From NCBI RefSeq assembly GCF_029760955.1, contig NZ_CP121682.1, positions 6,200,001-6,264,000 on the forward strand: DNA of 64,000 nucleotides, given 5' to 3'. Shown piece by piece: positions 37,426 through 50,677 of this stretch. The position numbers and the translations under genes are program-made. Position 1 is the first letter of the stretch, and every line of letters begins with the position of its first letter. Source of the stretch: Streptomyces cathayae. GTDB taxonomy: Bacteria; Actinomycetota; Actinomycetes; Streptomycetales; Streptomycetaceae. The notes beneath the pieces are model-generated. The model made no database searches. It was not told the origin of the DNA and saw only the letters and a list, made by a program, of their open reading frames with translations.

Positions 37426-37671
37426 GTGAAGAACCTGAAGAAGGCAGCGGCCGTGACGATGATGGCCGGCGGTCTGCTCGCCGCCGGTACGGGCATGGCC
37501 TCCGCCACCGACGGCGCGTACGCCGGCGGCACGGCCGCGGGCTCCCCGGGCGTCGTCTCGGGCAACGTCATCCAGGTCCCGGTCGACGTCCCGGTCAACG
37601 TGTCCGGCAACAGCGTCAACGTGATCGGCCTGCTGAACCCCGCCTTCGGCAACGTGGCCGTCAACGGCTGA
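37426..37671 (+). CDS. chpE: Short chaplin, ChpE-like
   Basis: An 81-residue protein from GTG 37426, eight bases after AGGAGGG. The signal peptide covers about 1-27 (MKNLKKAAAVTMMAGGLLAAGTGMASA). One chaplin domain follows, with SPGVVSGNVIQVPVDVPVNVSGNSVNVIGLLNPAFGNVAVN. There is no Cys; most chaplins have two, while ChpE of S. coelicolor has none, so this is the ChpE type. Chaplins assemble into amyloid-like surface fibrils that let aerial hyphae leave the aqueous phase. A 7-bp hairpin (37384-37403) precedes the start. Confidence 0.95.
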   Translation: MKNLKKAAAVTMMAGGLLAAGTGMASATDGAYAGGTAAGSPGVVSGNVIQVPVDVPVNVSGNSVNVIGLLNPAFGNVAVNG

Positions 37672-37765
37672 CGCCCGTCATCCCACCGGTGACGCCCCCG
37701 GCCTCCCGGCCCCACCCGGGAGGCCGCTCGGCCTGCCCACACCGGTCACCGCGGGGGACCGGGAC

Positions 37766-38554
37766 TCACCGGACCCCCCGCTCCCGTTCCTCGACCACGG
37801 AGTTGTACGCCGCGACCTGCGCCCGCCGGGCCGTTCGCTCCACCGGCCGCAGGGCCTCCCCGCGCGCCGCCATCTCCGACGCGCTCACCGCGCCCCCGTG
37901 CCCGTTCGCACCGGCCAGCGAGACCAGCGTCCCCACCCGCCGCGCCAGCTCCAGCACCCGCACCGCTCGCGGCGGATATCCCGGCGCCAGCACCTCACGG
38001 CCCGGCTCCGCCCGGGCCCGGTACGCGTCGATCGCCGCCTCGGCCACCGGACCCGAGCCGGCCACGTCCAGCCGCGTCAGCACCTCGGTCGCCTCCCTGA
38101 GCGACTCCGCCAGTTCCCGCTCCGCCTCGCCGAGCGAGGGCACGTCGGCGGGCGGCGCCTCCCGCACCGCCAGGCAGTGCCAGACGACCTCCACATGCAC
38201 ATCACCCGCGGGCCCGGCCTCCCGCACCTGCGGCACCAGCCCGAAGGCGGCCCCGTGACCGACCACCGCCTCCCCGGCCTCCAGCGCCCGCGCGTTGAAC
38301 TCCGGCGGCCCGCTCAGCCCCAGTGGATGCCCCGGCATGGGCAGCGCGACCCGCAGCCCGGTCACCCCGAGCGTCCGCAGCCGCCCCAGCGCCAGCGTGA
38401 GACCCACCGGCGCGGACTCGCCCGGCACCCCCTCCACCCGGTGCACCGCGTCCTCACCGACGATGGCGAGCACGGCGTCGTCCGGCGAGACAAGACCGGC
38501 AATGAGGGCATTTCCCCAAGAGGCGAGGCGTCCTGAACGTGGTTCCGAGAGCAT
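37766..38554 (-). CDS. Conserved hypothetical protein
   Basis: A 262-residue soluble protein, MLSEPRSGRLASWGNALIAGLVSPDDAVLAIVGEDAVHRVEG. The middle has LGRLRTLGVTGLRVALPMPGHPLGLSGPPEFNARALEAGEAVVG, and the C-terminal half is mostly helical (SLGEAERELAESLREATEVL, AAIDAYRARAEPG). No catalytic motif stands out, and there are no helices for the membrane. Homologues are conserved across Streptomyces without a role that I know. It is divergent from the ABC ATPase gene (152 bases) and convergent with chpE. Confidence 0.8.
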   Translation of the reverse strand: MLSEPRSGRLASWGNALIAGLVSPDDAVLAIVGEDAVHRVEGVPGESAPVGLTLALGRLRTLGVTGLRVALPMPGHPLGLSGPPEFNARALEAGEAVVGHGAAFGLVPQVREAGPAGDVHVEVVWHCLAVREAPPADVPSLGEAERELAESLREATEVLTRLDVAGSGPVAEAAIDAYRARAEPGREVLAPGYPPRAVRVLELARRVGTLVSLAGANGHGGAVSASEMAARGEALRPVERTARRAQVAAYNSVVEERERGVR

Positions 38555-38706
38555 GCCTCCACCCTAAGGACAGGACCGAGGGGATGTCCGGGCCGACCGG
38601 TGGCGTAGATTTCATGGAGGGCCGCGCCCACGGGCGCGGCGGACCGACCACAGGCGTACGACAGAGCCGAGAACCCGGCCACACTGCAAGGGGAGACAAC
38701 GCGCTC

Positions 38707-39504
38707 ATGAGCGATGTTCTGGAGCTTCAGGACGTATCCGTGGTCCGCGAGGGCCGGGCTCTGGTGGACCAGGTCTCCTGGTCGGTGAAGGAGGGCGAGC
38801 GCTGGGTCATCCTCGGTCCCAACGGCGCCGGGAAGACCACCCTGCTGAATATCGCCTCCAGTTACCTGTTCCCGAGCAAGGGCACCGCCACCATCCTCGG
38901 CGAGACCCTCGGCGCCCCCGGCATCGACGTCTTCGAACTGCGCCCGCGCATCGGCATCGCCGGCAACGGCATGGCCGACAAGCTCCCCAAGAACCAGACG
39001 GTCCTGCAGACCGTGCTGACCGCCGCCTACGGGATGACCGCCGGCTGGCAGGAGGAGTACGAGGACATCGACGAACAGCGCGCCCGCGCCTTCCTCGACC
39101 GCCTCGGCATGTCCGAATTCGTCGACCGCAGGTTCGGCACCCTCTCCGAGGGCGAGCGCAAGCGCACCCTCATCGCCCGCGCGCTGATGACCGACCCCGA
39201 ACTGCTGCTCCTCGACGAGCCCGCCGCCGGCCTCGACCTGGGCGGCCGTGAGGACCTCGTACGCCGTCTCGGCCGCCTCGCCCGCGACCCGATCGCCCCC
39301 TCCATGATCATGGTCACGCACCACGTCGAGGAGATCGCCCCCGGCTTCACCCACGTCCTGATGATCCGCCAGGGCCAGATCCTGGCCGCCGGCCCGCTGG
39401 AGCTCGAACTCACCTCCCGCAACCTCTCCCTCTGCTTCGGCCTCCCGCTCGTCGTGGAGCAGGTCGGCGACCGCTGGACCGCACAGGGCCTCCCGATGGC
39501 CTGA
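38707..39504 (+). CDS. Stand-alone ABC transporter ATP-binding protein
   Basis: A 265-residue ATPase. Walker A is GPNGAGKTT near residue 38 and the signature motif is LSEGERKRT near 144. Walker B is LLLLDEPAAGLDLG and the switch His is in VTHHVEE. No permease gene is adjacent, and the LSEGERKR form is typical of ModF/YhdZ-like or regulatory ABC proteins. The partner is therefore unknown. ATG 38707 is preceded by GGGGAGA about 10 bases upstream. It is followed on the same strand by NfeD and SPFH genes, 105 bases on. Confidence 0.88.
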   Translation: MSDVLELQDVSVVREGRALVDQVSWSVKEGERWVILGPNGAGKTTLLNIASSYLFPSKGTATILGETLGAPGIDVFELRPRIGIAGNGMADKLPKNQTVLQTVLTAAYGMTAGWQEEYEDIDEQRARAFLDRLGMSEFVDRRFGTLSEGERKRTLIARALMTDPELLLLDEPAAGLDLGGREDLVRRLGRLARDPIAPSMIMVTHHVEEIAPGFTHVLMIRQGQILAAGPLELELTSRNLSLCFGLPLVVEQVGDRWTAQGLPMA

Positions 39505-39609
39505 ACCCGGCCGGGGGGATTCCGTCCACTCAGAAACCGGGCCCGCAAGACCCTTTGGAATGCCCCGGCGCCCTGTCGGTGACCGGGTCCGCGGTCCTAC
39601 CATGCCCCT

Positions 39610-40041
39610 GTGGACATCGATGCGTGGCTGTGGTGGCTGATCGGCGCGGCGGTACTCGGCATCGCGCTGGTGATCACCGCGATGCCCGAACTCGGCATGC
39701 TCGCGGTGGGCGCCGTCGCCGCGGCGATGGTCTCCGGAATGCTCGGCGGCGGCGCCGTGGCCCAGGTCGTGGTCTTCGCCGTCGTCTCGACCGCCCTCAT
39801 CGCCGTCGTACGCCCCATCGCGAAAAGACAACGCGTACAACGACCCCATCTCGCCAGCGGCGTCGACGCCCTGAAGGGCAAGCAGGCCGTCGTGCTGGAA
39901 CGGGTCGACGGCTCCGGCGGCCGGATCAAGCTGGCCGGCGAGATCTGGTCGGCACGCTCCCTCGACGCGGCCCGCGTCTACGAAGCGGGCCAGGAAGTGG
40001 ACGTCGTGGAGATCGAGGGAGCCACGGCGATCGTCATGTGA
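39610..40041 (+). CDS. NfeD family membrane protein
   Basis: A 143-residue protein from GTG 39610. Two or three membrane helices (WLWWLIGAAVLGIALVITAM, MLAVGAVAAAMVSGMLGGG, VVVFAVVSTALIAVVRPIA) precede a soluble OB-fold domain: LKGKQAVVLERVDGSGGRIKLAGEIWSARSL...VDVVEIEGATAIV. This is the short NfeD1b form, which lacks the ClpP-like protease domain. Such genes nearly always sit beside an SPFH gene, as here (147 bases downstream). The pair is thought to act in membrane microdomain or protein quality control. Confidence 0.93.
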   Translation: MDIDAWLWWLIGAAVLGIALVITAMPELGMLAVGAVAAAMVSGMLGGGAVAQVVVFAVVSTALIAVVRPIAKRQRVQRPHLASGVDALKGKQAVVLERVDGSGGRIKLAGEIWSARSLDAARVYEAGQEVDVVEIEGATAIVM

Positions 40042-40188
40042 TCCCGCACGACCGGCTCACACAGGACAACAACTGAGCCGAACGGCCACCGAGTTGCACG
40101 ACGTTCTGTCAGACTCGACAGCAAGATCCGTAACCGGCACAGGATCTGACGAAGACGCCGAGGCGAAGAAGGGTTCGGGAAACCGACG

Positions 40189-41136
40189 ATGCAACCGATC
40201 ATCATCGTTCTGATCATCCTGGTGGTGTTGGTCTTCATCGCCCTGATCAAGACGATCCAAGTCATCCCGCAGGCCAGCGCCGCCATCGTCGAGCGCTTCG
40301 GCCGCTACACCCGCACACTCAACGCGGGTCTCAACATCGTCGTCCCGTTCATCGACACCATCCGCAACCGGATCGACCTGCGCGAACAGGTCGTCCCGTT
40401 CCCTCCGCAGCCGGTGATCACCCAGGACAACCTGGTCGTCAACATCGACACCGTCATCTACTACCAGGTGACCGACGCACGGGCCGCGACCTACGAGGTC
40501 GCCAGCTACATCCAGGCGATCGAGCAGCTCACCGTCACCACCCTGCGCAACATCATCGGCGGCATGGACCTCGAGCGCACCCTGACCTCCCGCGAGGAGA
40601 TCAACGCGGCCCTGCGCGGCGTCCTCGACGAAGCCACCGGCAAGTGGGGCATCCGCGTCAACCGCGTCGAACTCAAGGCGATCGAGCCGCCCACCTCCAT
40701 CCAGGACTCGATGGAGAAGCAGATGCGCGCCGACCGCGACAAGCGTGCCGCGATCCTCCAGGCCGAAGGCGTCCGGCAGTCCGAGATCCTGCGCGCCGAG
40801 GGCGAGAAGCAGTCCCAGATCCTGCGCGCCGAGGGCGAGGCCAAGGCCGCCGCCCTCCGGGCCGAGGGCGAGGCCCAGGCCGTCCGTACGGTCTTCGAGG
40901 CGATCCACGCGGGCGACCCCGACCAGAAGCTGCTCTCCTACCAGTACCTCCAGATGCTCCCGAAGATCGCGGAGGGCGACGCCAACAAGCTCTGGATCGT
41001 CCCCAGCGAGATCGGCGACGCGCTCAAGGGACTCTCCGGCGCCATGGGCAACTTCGGCGGCCTGGGCGGCAATTCGGGCGGCAACGGCACCTCCGGCGGT
41101 GCCACGGAACGCCGTGAGAAGCCCTCCATCGACTGA
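40189..41136 (+). CDS. SPFH/band 7 domain membrane protein (stomatin/QmcA-like)
   Basis: A 315-residue protein. One N-terminal helix IIIVLIILVVLVFIALIKTI is followed by the SPFH domain: VIPQASAAIVERFGRYTRTLNAGLNIVVPFIDTIRNRIDLREQV, and TLRNIIGGMDLERTLTSREEIN. A long charged coiled coil (RAEGEKQSQILRAEGEAKAAALRAEGEAQA) drives oligomerisation. The tail is Gly/Asn-rich. It is the slipin/QmcA partner of the upstream NfeD. The gene ends 10 bases before a perfect 54-nt palindrome. Confidence 0.95.
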   Translation: MQPIIIVLIILVVLVFIALIKTIQVIPQASAAIVERFGRYTRTLNAGLNIVVPFIDTIRNRIDLREQVVPFPPQPVITQDNLVVNIDTVIYYQVTDARAATYEVASYIQAIEQLTVTTLRNIIGGMDLERTLTSREEINAALRGVLDEATGKWGIRVNRVELKAIEPPTSIQDSMEKQMRADRDKRAAILQAEGVRQSEILRAEGEKQSQILRAEGEAKAAALRAEGEAQAVRTVFEAIHAGDPDQKLLSYQYLQMLPKIAEGDANKLWIVPSEIGDALKGLSGAMGNFGGLGGNSGGNGTSGGATERREKPSID

Positions 41137-41146
41137 CGGCCCTTTC

Positions 41147-41200
41147 CGCATCGGACAGGTGCCCGCACCCCTCGAGGGGTGCGGGCACCTGTCCGATGCG
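41147..41200. terminator. Perfect 54-nt palindrome, bidirectional terminator
   Basis: Two 27-base halves that are exact reverse complements with no spacer, centred between 41173 and 41174. It lies between the convergent SPFH (ends 41136) and HNH (ends 41275) genes. It can terminate both, and could extrude as a cruciform. Confidence 0.85.
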
Positions 41201-41274
41201 CGGCTCCGCGACGTGGGCGCGATCAGCCCCGCACAGCCCGCAGCCGGGAACCCCAGGCCGCTACGGCGAAATCC

Positions 41275-41781
41275 TCACGCCGCGTCCAGCGCCAGCCAGT
41301 CCGGCAGCGCCTCGAGATCGTCTTTCGCCAGCGTGAGCAGCATCGCGTCCGCCGGCGTCGGCTCGAACGGCTGCCGCAGCAGTGGCATCCCCGCCTGCTC
41401 CGGAGTCCGGTTCGCCTTGCGGTGGTTGTCCTCCGCACACGAGGCCACCGTGTTCAGCCAGGTGTCCTGCCCACCGTGCGACCGCGGTACCACGTGGTCG
41501 ACGGTGGTGCCCCGCCGCCCGCAGTACGCGCACCGGTGCCGGTCCCGCACCAGCACACCCCGCCTCGACCACGGCGCCCGTCTTCGGAACGGCACCCTGA
41601 CGTAGTGGCAGAGCCTGATCACCCGTGGCACCGGTATGTCGACCTCGGCCCCCCGCATCCGCAGTTCGGGGTGGGCCTGCTCGACGACCGCCTTGTCCTG
41701 GAGCACCAGAACGACGGCTCGGTTCAGCGTCACCGTCGACAGCGGCTCGAAGCTCGCGTTCAGTACCAGCGTGTCCCGCAT
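41275..41781 (-). CDS. HNH endonuclease
   Basis: A 168-residue protein with the HNH domain near 80-125: CAYCGRR, TTVDHVVPRSHGGQDTWLNTVASC, and the last His in EDNHRKANRTPEQ. Two Cys pairs (CAYC and C..., DN-H) bind a structural zinc. The N-terminal part MRDTLVLNASFEPLSTVTLNRAVVLVLQ is conserved in a widespread chromosomal HNH family found in many free-living bacteria. These are not usually tied to phage. GGAGG lies eight bases before ATG 41781. The DNA target is unknown. Confidence 0.93.
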   Translation of the reverse strand: MRDTLVLNASFEPLSTVTLNRAVVLVLQDKAVVEQAHPELRMRGAEVDIPVPRVIRLCHYVRVPFRRRAPWSRRGVLVRDRHRCAYCGRRGTTVDHVVPRSHGGQDTWLNTVASCAEDNHRKANRTPEQAGMPLLRQPFEPTPADAMLLTLAKDDLEALPDWLALDAA

Positions 41782-41915
41782 ACCAGCCCACCTCCCGTGT
41801 GCACCGGCCCACCCCTCGGCGGGCTGGGATCAACTCTGGCCGGGCACGCCGGGATGGACAACGCAATATCTGCTGCTTCGACGGGAGGCGACCCCCGCGC
41901 CCCCGGCAACAAAGA

Positions 41916-41953
41916 TGCCCGCCCCTGATCAATTCCAAGACCAGGGGCGGGCA
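41916..41953 (-). terminator. Terminator of the YbhB gene
   Basis: A 12-bp stem (41916-41927 with 41942-41953) with a 14-base loop, about 27 bases past the YbhB stop on the minus strand, followed there by TCTTTGTT. Confidence 0.75.
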
Positions 41954-41979
41954 AACGTTCCGTGAACGCCGGGATCGAC

Positions 41980-42519
41980 TCAGGAGCCGGCGGGCACCTC
42001 GTACTCACCGATCAGCTGGGCCCGCGCGAGCGTGTGGAACCGCAGATTGAAGCCCACCACGGCGGGCGAGGCGTCCGAGTCCGGGCCGAGTTTCTCCTGA
42101 TCCACGGCGTACACCGTGAACACGTACCGGTGCGGCCCGTCCCCGGGAGGCGGCGCGGCCCCGCCGAAGTCCTTGGTGCCGTAGTCGTTGCGCGCCTGCA
42201 CCACGCCCTCGGGCAGCCCTTCGAACCGGCCGCCGCCCGCACCGGCCGGCAGCTCGGTCACCGAGGCCGGGATGTCGAACGCCACCCAGTGCCAGAACCC
42301 GCTGCCCGTCGGGGCGTCCGGGTCGTAGCAGGTCACGGCGAAGCTCCTGGTCTCCGGCGGGAAGCCCGACCAGCGCAGCTGCGGCGACGTGTTGCCGCCC
42401 GCCTGCACCTGGGCGTCCCGGAGCGTCGCGCCCTCCTCGACGTCCTCGCTCGTCACCGTGAACGACGGCACGGGCGGGTGGAAGTCATGGGGGAGCGGAC
42501 GTCGCTCGAACTCGGTCAC
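41980..42519 (-). CDS. YbhB/YbcL family Raf kinase inhibitor-like protein
   Basis: A 179-residue PEBP-fold protein from GTG 42519, six bases after GGAGG. Ligand-site motifs are [20 protein letters not shown] (DPDxP...HW) and [29 protein letters not shown] (the GxxxP...HRY block). [33 protein letters not shown] is the usual N-terminal strand region. Bacterial members bind small phosphorylated or lipid ligands; their role is not clear. The gene is 41 bases downstream of the Spo0M gene on the same strand and likely shares its transcript. Confidence 0.93.
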   Translation of the reverse strand: MTEFERRPLPHDFHPPVPSFTVTSEDVEEGATLRDAQVQAGGNTSPQLRWSGFPPETRSFAVTCYDPDAPTGSGFWHWVAFDIPASVTELPAGAGGGRFEGLPEGVVQARNDYGTKDFGGAAPPPGDGPHRYVFTVYAVDQEKLGPDSDASPAVVGFNLRFHTLARAQLIGEYEVPAGS

Positions 42520-42560
42520 CTCGGTACCTCCTGATCGACTGCGTTCGGTCGCAGCCGAGC

Positions 42561-43343
42561 CTAGAACCAGTTGCGCTTGCTGCCGACCTCCGACAGCCAC
42601 TGGTTGAGGTACGCCGCCCAGTCCGTGCCCTGGTAGTCGTTCAGCCCCATCTGGAACGACCGGAACGTGTCGCTGCCCTCACTGAACAGACCGGGCTTCT
42701 TGTCCATCTCCAGCACGACGTCCATCGCCTGCTCGTCGGCCACGAAGGTCAGCTCGACCTGGTGCAGCCCCCGGTACTGCTGCGGCGGGAAGAACTCGAT
42801 CTCCTGGTAGAACGGCAGCCGCTGACGCGTCCCGCGGACATGCCCGCGCTCCATGTCCGCGCTCTTGAACCGGAAGCCCAACTGGATGAACGCGTCCAGG
42901 ATCGCCTTCTGCGCCGGCAGCGGGTGCACGTTGATCGGGTCCAGGTCACCCGAGTCCACGGCCCGCGCGATCGCCAGCTCCGTGGTCACACCGATGTTCA
43001 TCCCGCGCAGCGACTGCCCGTCGATCATCGTGATCGGCGTCTCCCACGGGATCTCCAGCCCGAACGGCACCGCGTGCACCGCACCCGCCTGGAGCTCGAA
43101 GGCGCCGCCGAGCCGCGACTTGGTGAACTCGATGTTCTGCTTGTACTCCTCGTCGCCGCTCTCCACCTCGACCTTGGCCTGCAGCCCGACCGACAGACCC
43201 TCGATCCGCTGGTTCACGGACCCGCCCTGGATGCGCACCTCACCCTGGACGACCCCACCCGGAACGACGTTGTCCTCGTGCAGCACCGTCTCGACCGAAG
43301 CCCCGCCGGCTCCCAGGCTCGCGAGCAGCTTCTTGAACGCCAT
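42561..43343 (-). CDS. Spo0M-like sporulation control protein
   Basis: A 260-residue arrestin-fold protein. It begins [39 protein letters not shown], the Spo0M start (coupled to [12 protein letters not shown]). It ends with the region [28 protein letters not shown]. subtilis Spo0M is a phase-0 sporulation control factor that affects septum and cytoskeleton. In Streptomyces the homologue is uncharacterised but fits the developmental genes nearby. The start ATG 43343 has AAGGGGAGA about 7 bases upstream. Confidence 0.93.
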   Translation of the reverse strand: MAFKKLLASLGAGGASVETVLHEDNVVPGGVVQGEVRIQGGSVNQRIEGLSVGLQAKVEVESGDEEYKQNIEFTKSRLGGAFELQAGAVHAVPFGLEIPWETPITMIDGQSLRGMNIGVTTELAIARAVDSGDLDPINVHPLPAQKAILDAFIQLGFRFKSADMERGHVRGTRQRLPFYQEIEFFPPQQYRGLHQVELTFVADEQAMDVVLEMDKKPGLFSEGSDTFRSFQMGLNDYQGTDWAAYLNQWLSEVGSKRNWF

Positions 43344-43506
43344 GTCTCTCCCCTTGTCGTCCTCTATCGCGTCGTTGCCACGCGTGGACCTTCGATCCCT
43401 AACAACGCGATCCGGCCCCGGCCGGTTCCGTGTCCGTCACCCGTGCAAGCACGGCGTCCGCTGACCACCCCACGGCAGCACCCCGGCAGGAGTACGCTCG
43501 GACGCC

Positions 43507-43782
43507 ATGATCGCGACCCCTGACCGTACGCCCCTGCCCAGGGAGTTCTTCGACCGCCCTGTCCTCGAAGTCGCCCCCGACCTGCTCGGCCGCATCGTCG
43601 TGCGCGCCACCCCGGACGGTCCGATCGCCCTCCGCCTGACCGAGGTCGAGGCCTACGACGGCTCCAACGGTCCCGGTTCCCACGCCTATCGGGGGCGCAC
43701 CCCCCGCAACAGCGTGATGTTCGGTCCTCCCGGTCACCTATACGTGTACTTCACCTACGGCATGTCAAGGCGGTCCGCATGA
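43507..43782 (+). pseudogene. 5' fragment of an interrupted 3-methyladenine DNA glycosylase gene
   Basis: Encodes residues 1-86 of an AAG/MPG-type glycosylase ([58 protein letters not shown]). It then runs into five foreign residues SRRSA and a stop. The break falls right after FTYGM, inside the active-site core, so the fragment lacks the remaining helices and cannot be a working enzyme. Its stop overlaps the ATG of the nested AAG gene (43779). The missing C-terminal part is at 44501-44887. AAG enzymes excise alkylated purines in base-excision repair. Confidence 0.9.
43750..43765 (+). repeat. Left 16-bp direct repeat flanking the nested AAG insert
   Basis: TTCACCTACGGCATGT. It matches 44489-44504 (TTCACCTACAGCATGT) at 15 of 16 positions in the same orientation, 739 bases away. 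Both copies keep the host reading frame (Phe-Thr-Tyr-Gly/Ser-Met). Confidence 0.85.
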
Positions 43783-44390
43783 ACGTGGACCTCCTCGCCC
43801 ATCCTGCCGAAGAGGTTGCCCCCCAACTGCTCGGGAGCGTCCTCACCTGCAAGACCCTCGAGGGAACCGTGAGCATCGCGATCACGGAGACCGAGGCGTA
43901 CTCCGGTGCAGCTGACCCGGCTTCCCATGCCTACCGGGGCCAGACAGCCCGTAACGCCGTCATGTTCGGACCCGCCGGACACCTGTACGTCTACCGGTCC
44001 CACGGCCTCCACTGGTGCGCCAACATCGTCACCGGGACGGACGGCATCGCCTCGGCTGTCCTCATCCGGGCCGGCAGGGTCATCGAGGGGGAAGACCTGG
44101 CACGCAAGCGGCGAGGTGAGAAGGTCGAGAGCCCACGGCTCGCCCGAGGTCCGGGGAACTTCTGCCAGGCACTCGGCATCACGGCGGAGCACAACGGCGC
44201 AGACCTCCTGACAGGTACCTCGGTCGTGTTGTCCGGGGGCGAGTCGGTACCTGCCGCACTCATCCAGGTCGGTCCTCGGGTAGGCGTGAGCAAGGCCCAC
44301 GACTGGCAACACCGGTTCTACCTCGCCGGCGACCCAACGGTCTCGGCTTACCGACTGAGCCCGAGAGCCAAACCGTCCGCCGGAGCCTGA
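43779..44390 (+). CDS. Complete AAG-type DNA glycosylase nested in the host AAG gene
   Basis: A 203-residue DNA-3-methyladenine glycosylase from ATG 43779, with AAGGCGG just upstream. It has the whole family set: [83 protein letters not shown] and [13 protein letters not shown]. The catalytic Glu is in TETEAY and the DNA-intercalating Tyr region is HLYVY. It is clearly a different gene from the host copy it interrupts, and it uses more A/T-ending codons (GCA, ACA, CAT, CAA) than its neighbours. This suggests transfer. It probably replaces the repair function lost by the insertion. Confidence 0.9.
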   Translation: MNVDLLAHPAEEVAPQLLGSVLTCKTLEGTVSIAITETEAYSGAADPASHAYRGQTARNAVMFGPAGHLYVYRSHGLHWCANIVTGTDGIASAVLIRAGRVIEGEDLARKRRGEKVESPRLARGPGNFCQALGITAEHNGADLLTGTSVVLSGGESVPAALIQVGPRVGVSKAHDWQHRFYLAGDPTVSAYRLSPRAKPSAGA

Positions 44391-44488
44391 GCCGCTGTGC
44401 GCCTCGTTCACGGCTCGCCGGTGAGTCGGCGCGGAAGTTGGATCCAGAAGATGCGTGATCGTTCGCGAGCGCGGCGCGTGCTTGAAGT

Positions 44489-44504
44489 TTCACCTACAGC
44501 ATGT
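44489..44504 (+). repeat. Right 16-bp direct repeat flanking the nested AAG insert
   Basis: TTCACCTACAGCATGT, 15/16 identical to 43750-43765. The sequence between the nested gene (ends 44390) and this repeat, about 98 bases, has no recognisable gene. Confidence 0.85.
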
Positions 44505-44887
44505 GGTTCTGCACGAACCTGGTGTGCGGGCCCGAGGAACGGGCGAGCGGGGTGCCGCTGCGTGCAGGTGGGATCGTCGAGGGCGCCGAGCTCGCCCGCA
44601 CCCGCCGGCTCTCGGCCCGCAACGACAAGGAACCGGCCAAAGGCCCGGCCCGCCTGGCAACGGCCCTGGGAGTGGACCGTTCCCTGGACGGTACGGACGC
44701 CTGTACCTCCGAGGACACCCCGCTGAGGATGCTCGCCGGCACCGCGGTCCCCTCCGGCCAGGTGTGCAACGGCCCGCGCACCGGAGTCTCGGGCGAGGGC
44801 GCCACACACCCCGGGCGCTTCTGGGGCGCCGACGACCCGACGGTGAGTCCGTATCGGGCCCATGTCCCGAAGCGTCGAAGGAGTTGA
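44501..44887 (+). pseudogene. 3' fragment of the interrupted AAG gene
   Basis: Encodes [41 protein letters not shown] through [22 protein letters not shown], the C-terminal 127 residues of an AAG enzyme. Joined to 43507-43764, it gives one open frame of 213 codons, the normal length for a Streptomyces AAG. On its own it has an ATG but no N-terminal half, so it should be inactive. Its stop codon (44885-44887) overlaps the -35 hexamer of the first rRNA promoter. Confidence 0.88.
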
Positions 44888-44911
44888 CTCTCCACTGGAA
44901 GACGCGTAACG
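44883..44911 (+). promoter_or_regulatory. rRNA operon promoter P1
   Basis: TTGACT (44883-44888), a 17-base spacer and TAACGT (44906-44911). This is the best sigma-70-type (HrdB) promoter in the window and the most upstream one of the rRNA leader. The -35 box overlaps the stop of the AAG fragment. Confidence 0.8.
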
Positions 44912-45497
44912 TGGCCCGAGCCGCTGAACCGGGTACGGCAATCGCCTGCAGCCGGAGCGGCCAACCCACTACTCAAGATCGCCCCTCAGCGGGGTCGAAT
45001 TCATCGTGCTCGCATGCCTGAATTTCGAACCCGCAAGCCCGATTATGAATCGAGCGAGGGAATCGGCTAACGTGGTGAATGTCGAAAGGCCGAGGGGCGA
45101 AAGCCCTTAAGCTGGCGGCATACCCCGCTGACTGGGGGTCAGGTCGAAGAAAAGGACCTGATAGAGTCGGAGCCGCCGGAAAGGGAAACGCGAAAAGCGC
45201 AGCCCCGGAAGGCGAAACCCCGAGGAAATCGGACCGGAAAGATCTGATAGAGTCGGAAACGCAAGACCGAAGGGAAGCGCCCGGAGGAAAACCCGCCAGG
45301 GTGAGTACAAAGGAAGCGTCCGTTCCTTGAGAACTCAACAGCGTGCCAAAAATCAACGCCAGATATGTTGATACCCCGTCTCCGGCCTCCGGCCGGGACG
45401 CGGTTCCTTTGAAAAAACACAGCGAGGACGCTGTGAACCGCCGGATCATTCCTCCGGCGGTTCCGCTCCCGTGGTGTCCCCGGATCACCGGGAAGCA
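44912..45497 (+). promoter_or_regulatory. rRNA leader with further tandem promoters and boxA-like element
   Basis: There is no coding gene here. A second -10-like TAACGT lies at 45068-45073. CTGATAGAGTCGGA occurs twice (45158-45171 and 45244-45257), each with the -10-like TAGAGT; -35 matches are weak, as in Streptomyces rRNA promoters. CCTTGAGAACTCAACAGCG at 45325-45343 resembles the actinobacterial boxA antitermination leader. It recurs in similar form in the 16S-23S spacer. Four tandem promoters before an rRNA operon is the arrangement known from S. coelicolor rrnD. Confidence 0.7.
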
Positions 45498-50449
<4,952 letters not shown>

Positions 50450-50549
50450 AGTTGCTCGCGTCCACTGTGTCAGTTCTGAGACAACGACTGTTGTCGGCTT
50501 TGAGCAGAACACAATAGAAGAGTGTGCTTGTTCGCTCGAAACCATTAGG

Positions 50550-50668
50550 GTTTCGGTGGTCATAGCGTAGGGGAAACGCCCGGTTACATTCCGAACCCGG
50601 AAGCTAAGCCTTATAGCGCCGATGGTACTGCAGGGGGGACCCTGTGGGAGAGTAGGACGCCGCCGAAC
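50550..50668 (+). rRNA. 5S ribosomal RNA
   Basis: About 119 bases starting GTTTCGGTGGTCATAGCG and ending near GACGCCGCCGAAC. It contains CCCGGTTACATTCCGAACCC and GATGGTACTGCAGGGGGGAC, the actinobacterial 5S pattern. It lies about 100 bases after the 23S gene with no tRNA between. Confidence 0.97.
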
Positions 50669-50677
50669 AATCTTTGG

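Noticed and set aside
41275..41781. HNH nuclease as a sign of a prophage or intein
   Set aside because: It belongs to a widespread chromosomal HNH family, has normal codon use and no phage genes nearby.
43779..44390. IS element or group II intron at the AAG insert
   Set aside because: No transposase, terminal inverted repeats or reverse transcriptase is present; the insert codes only for an AAG protein.
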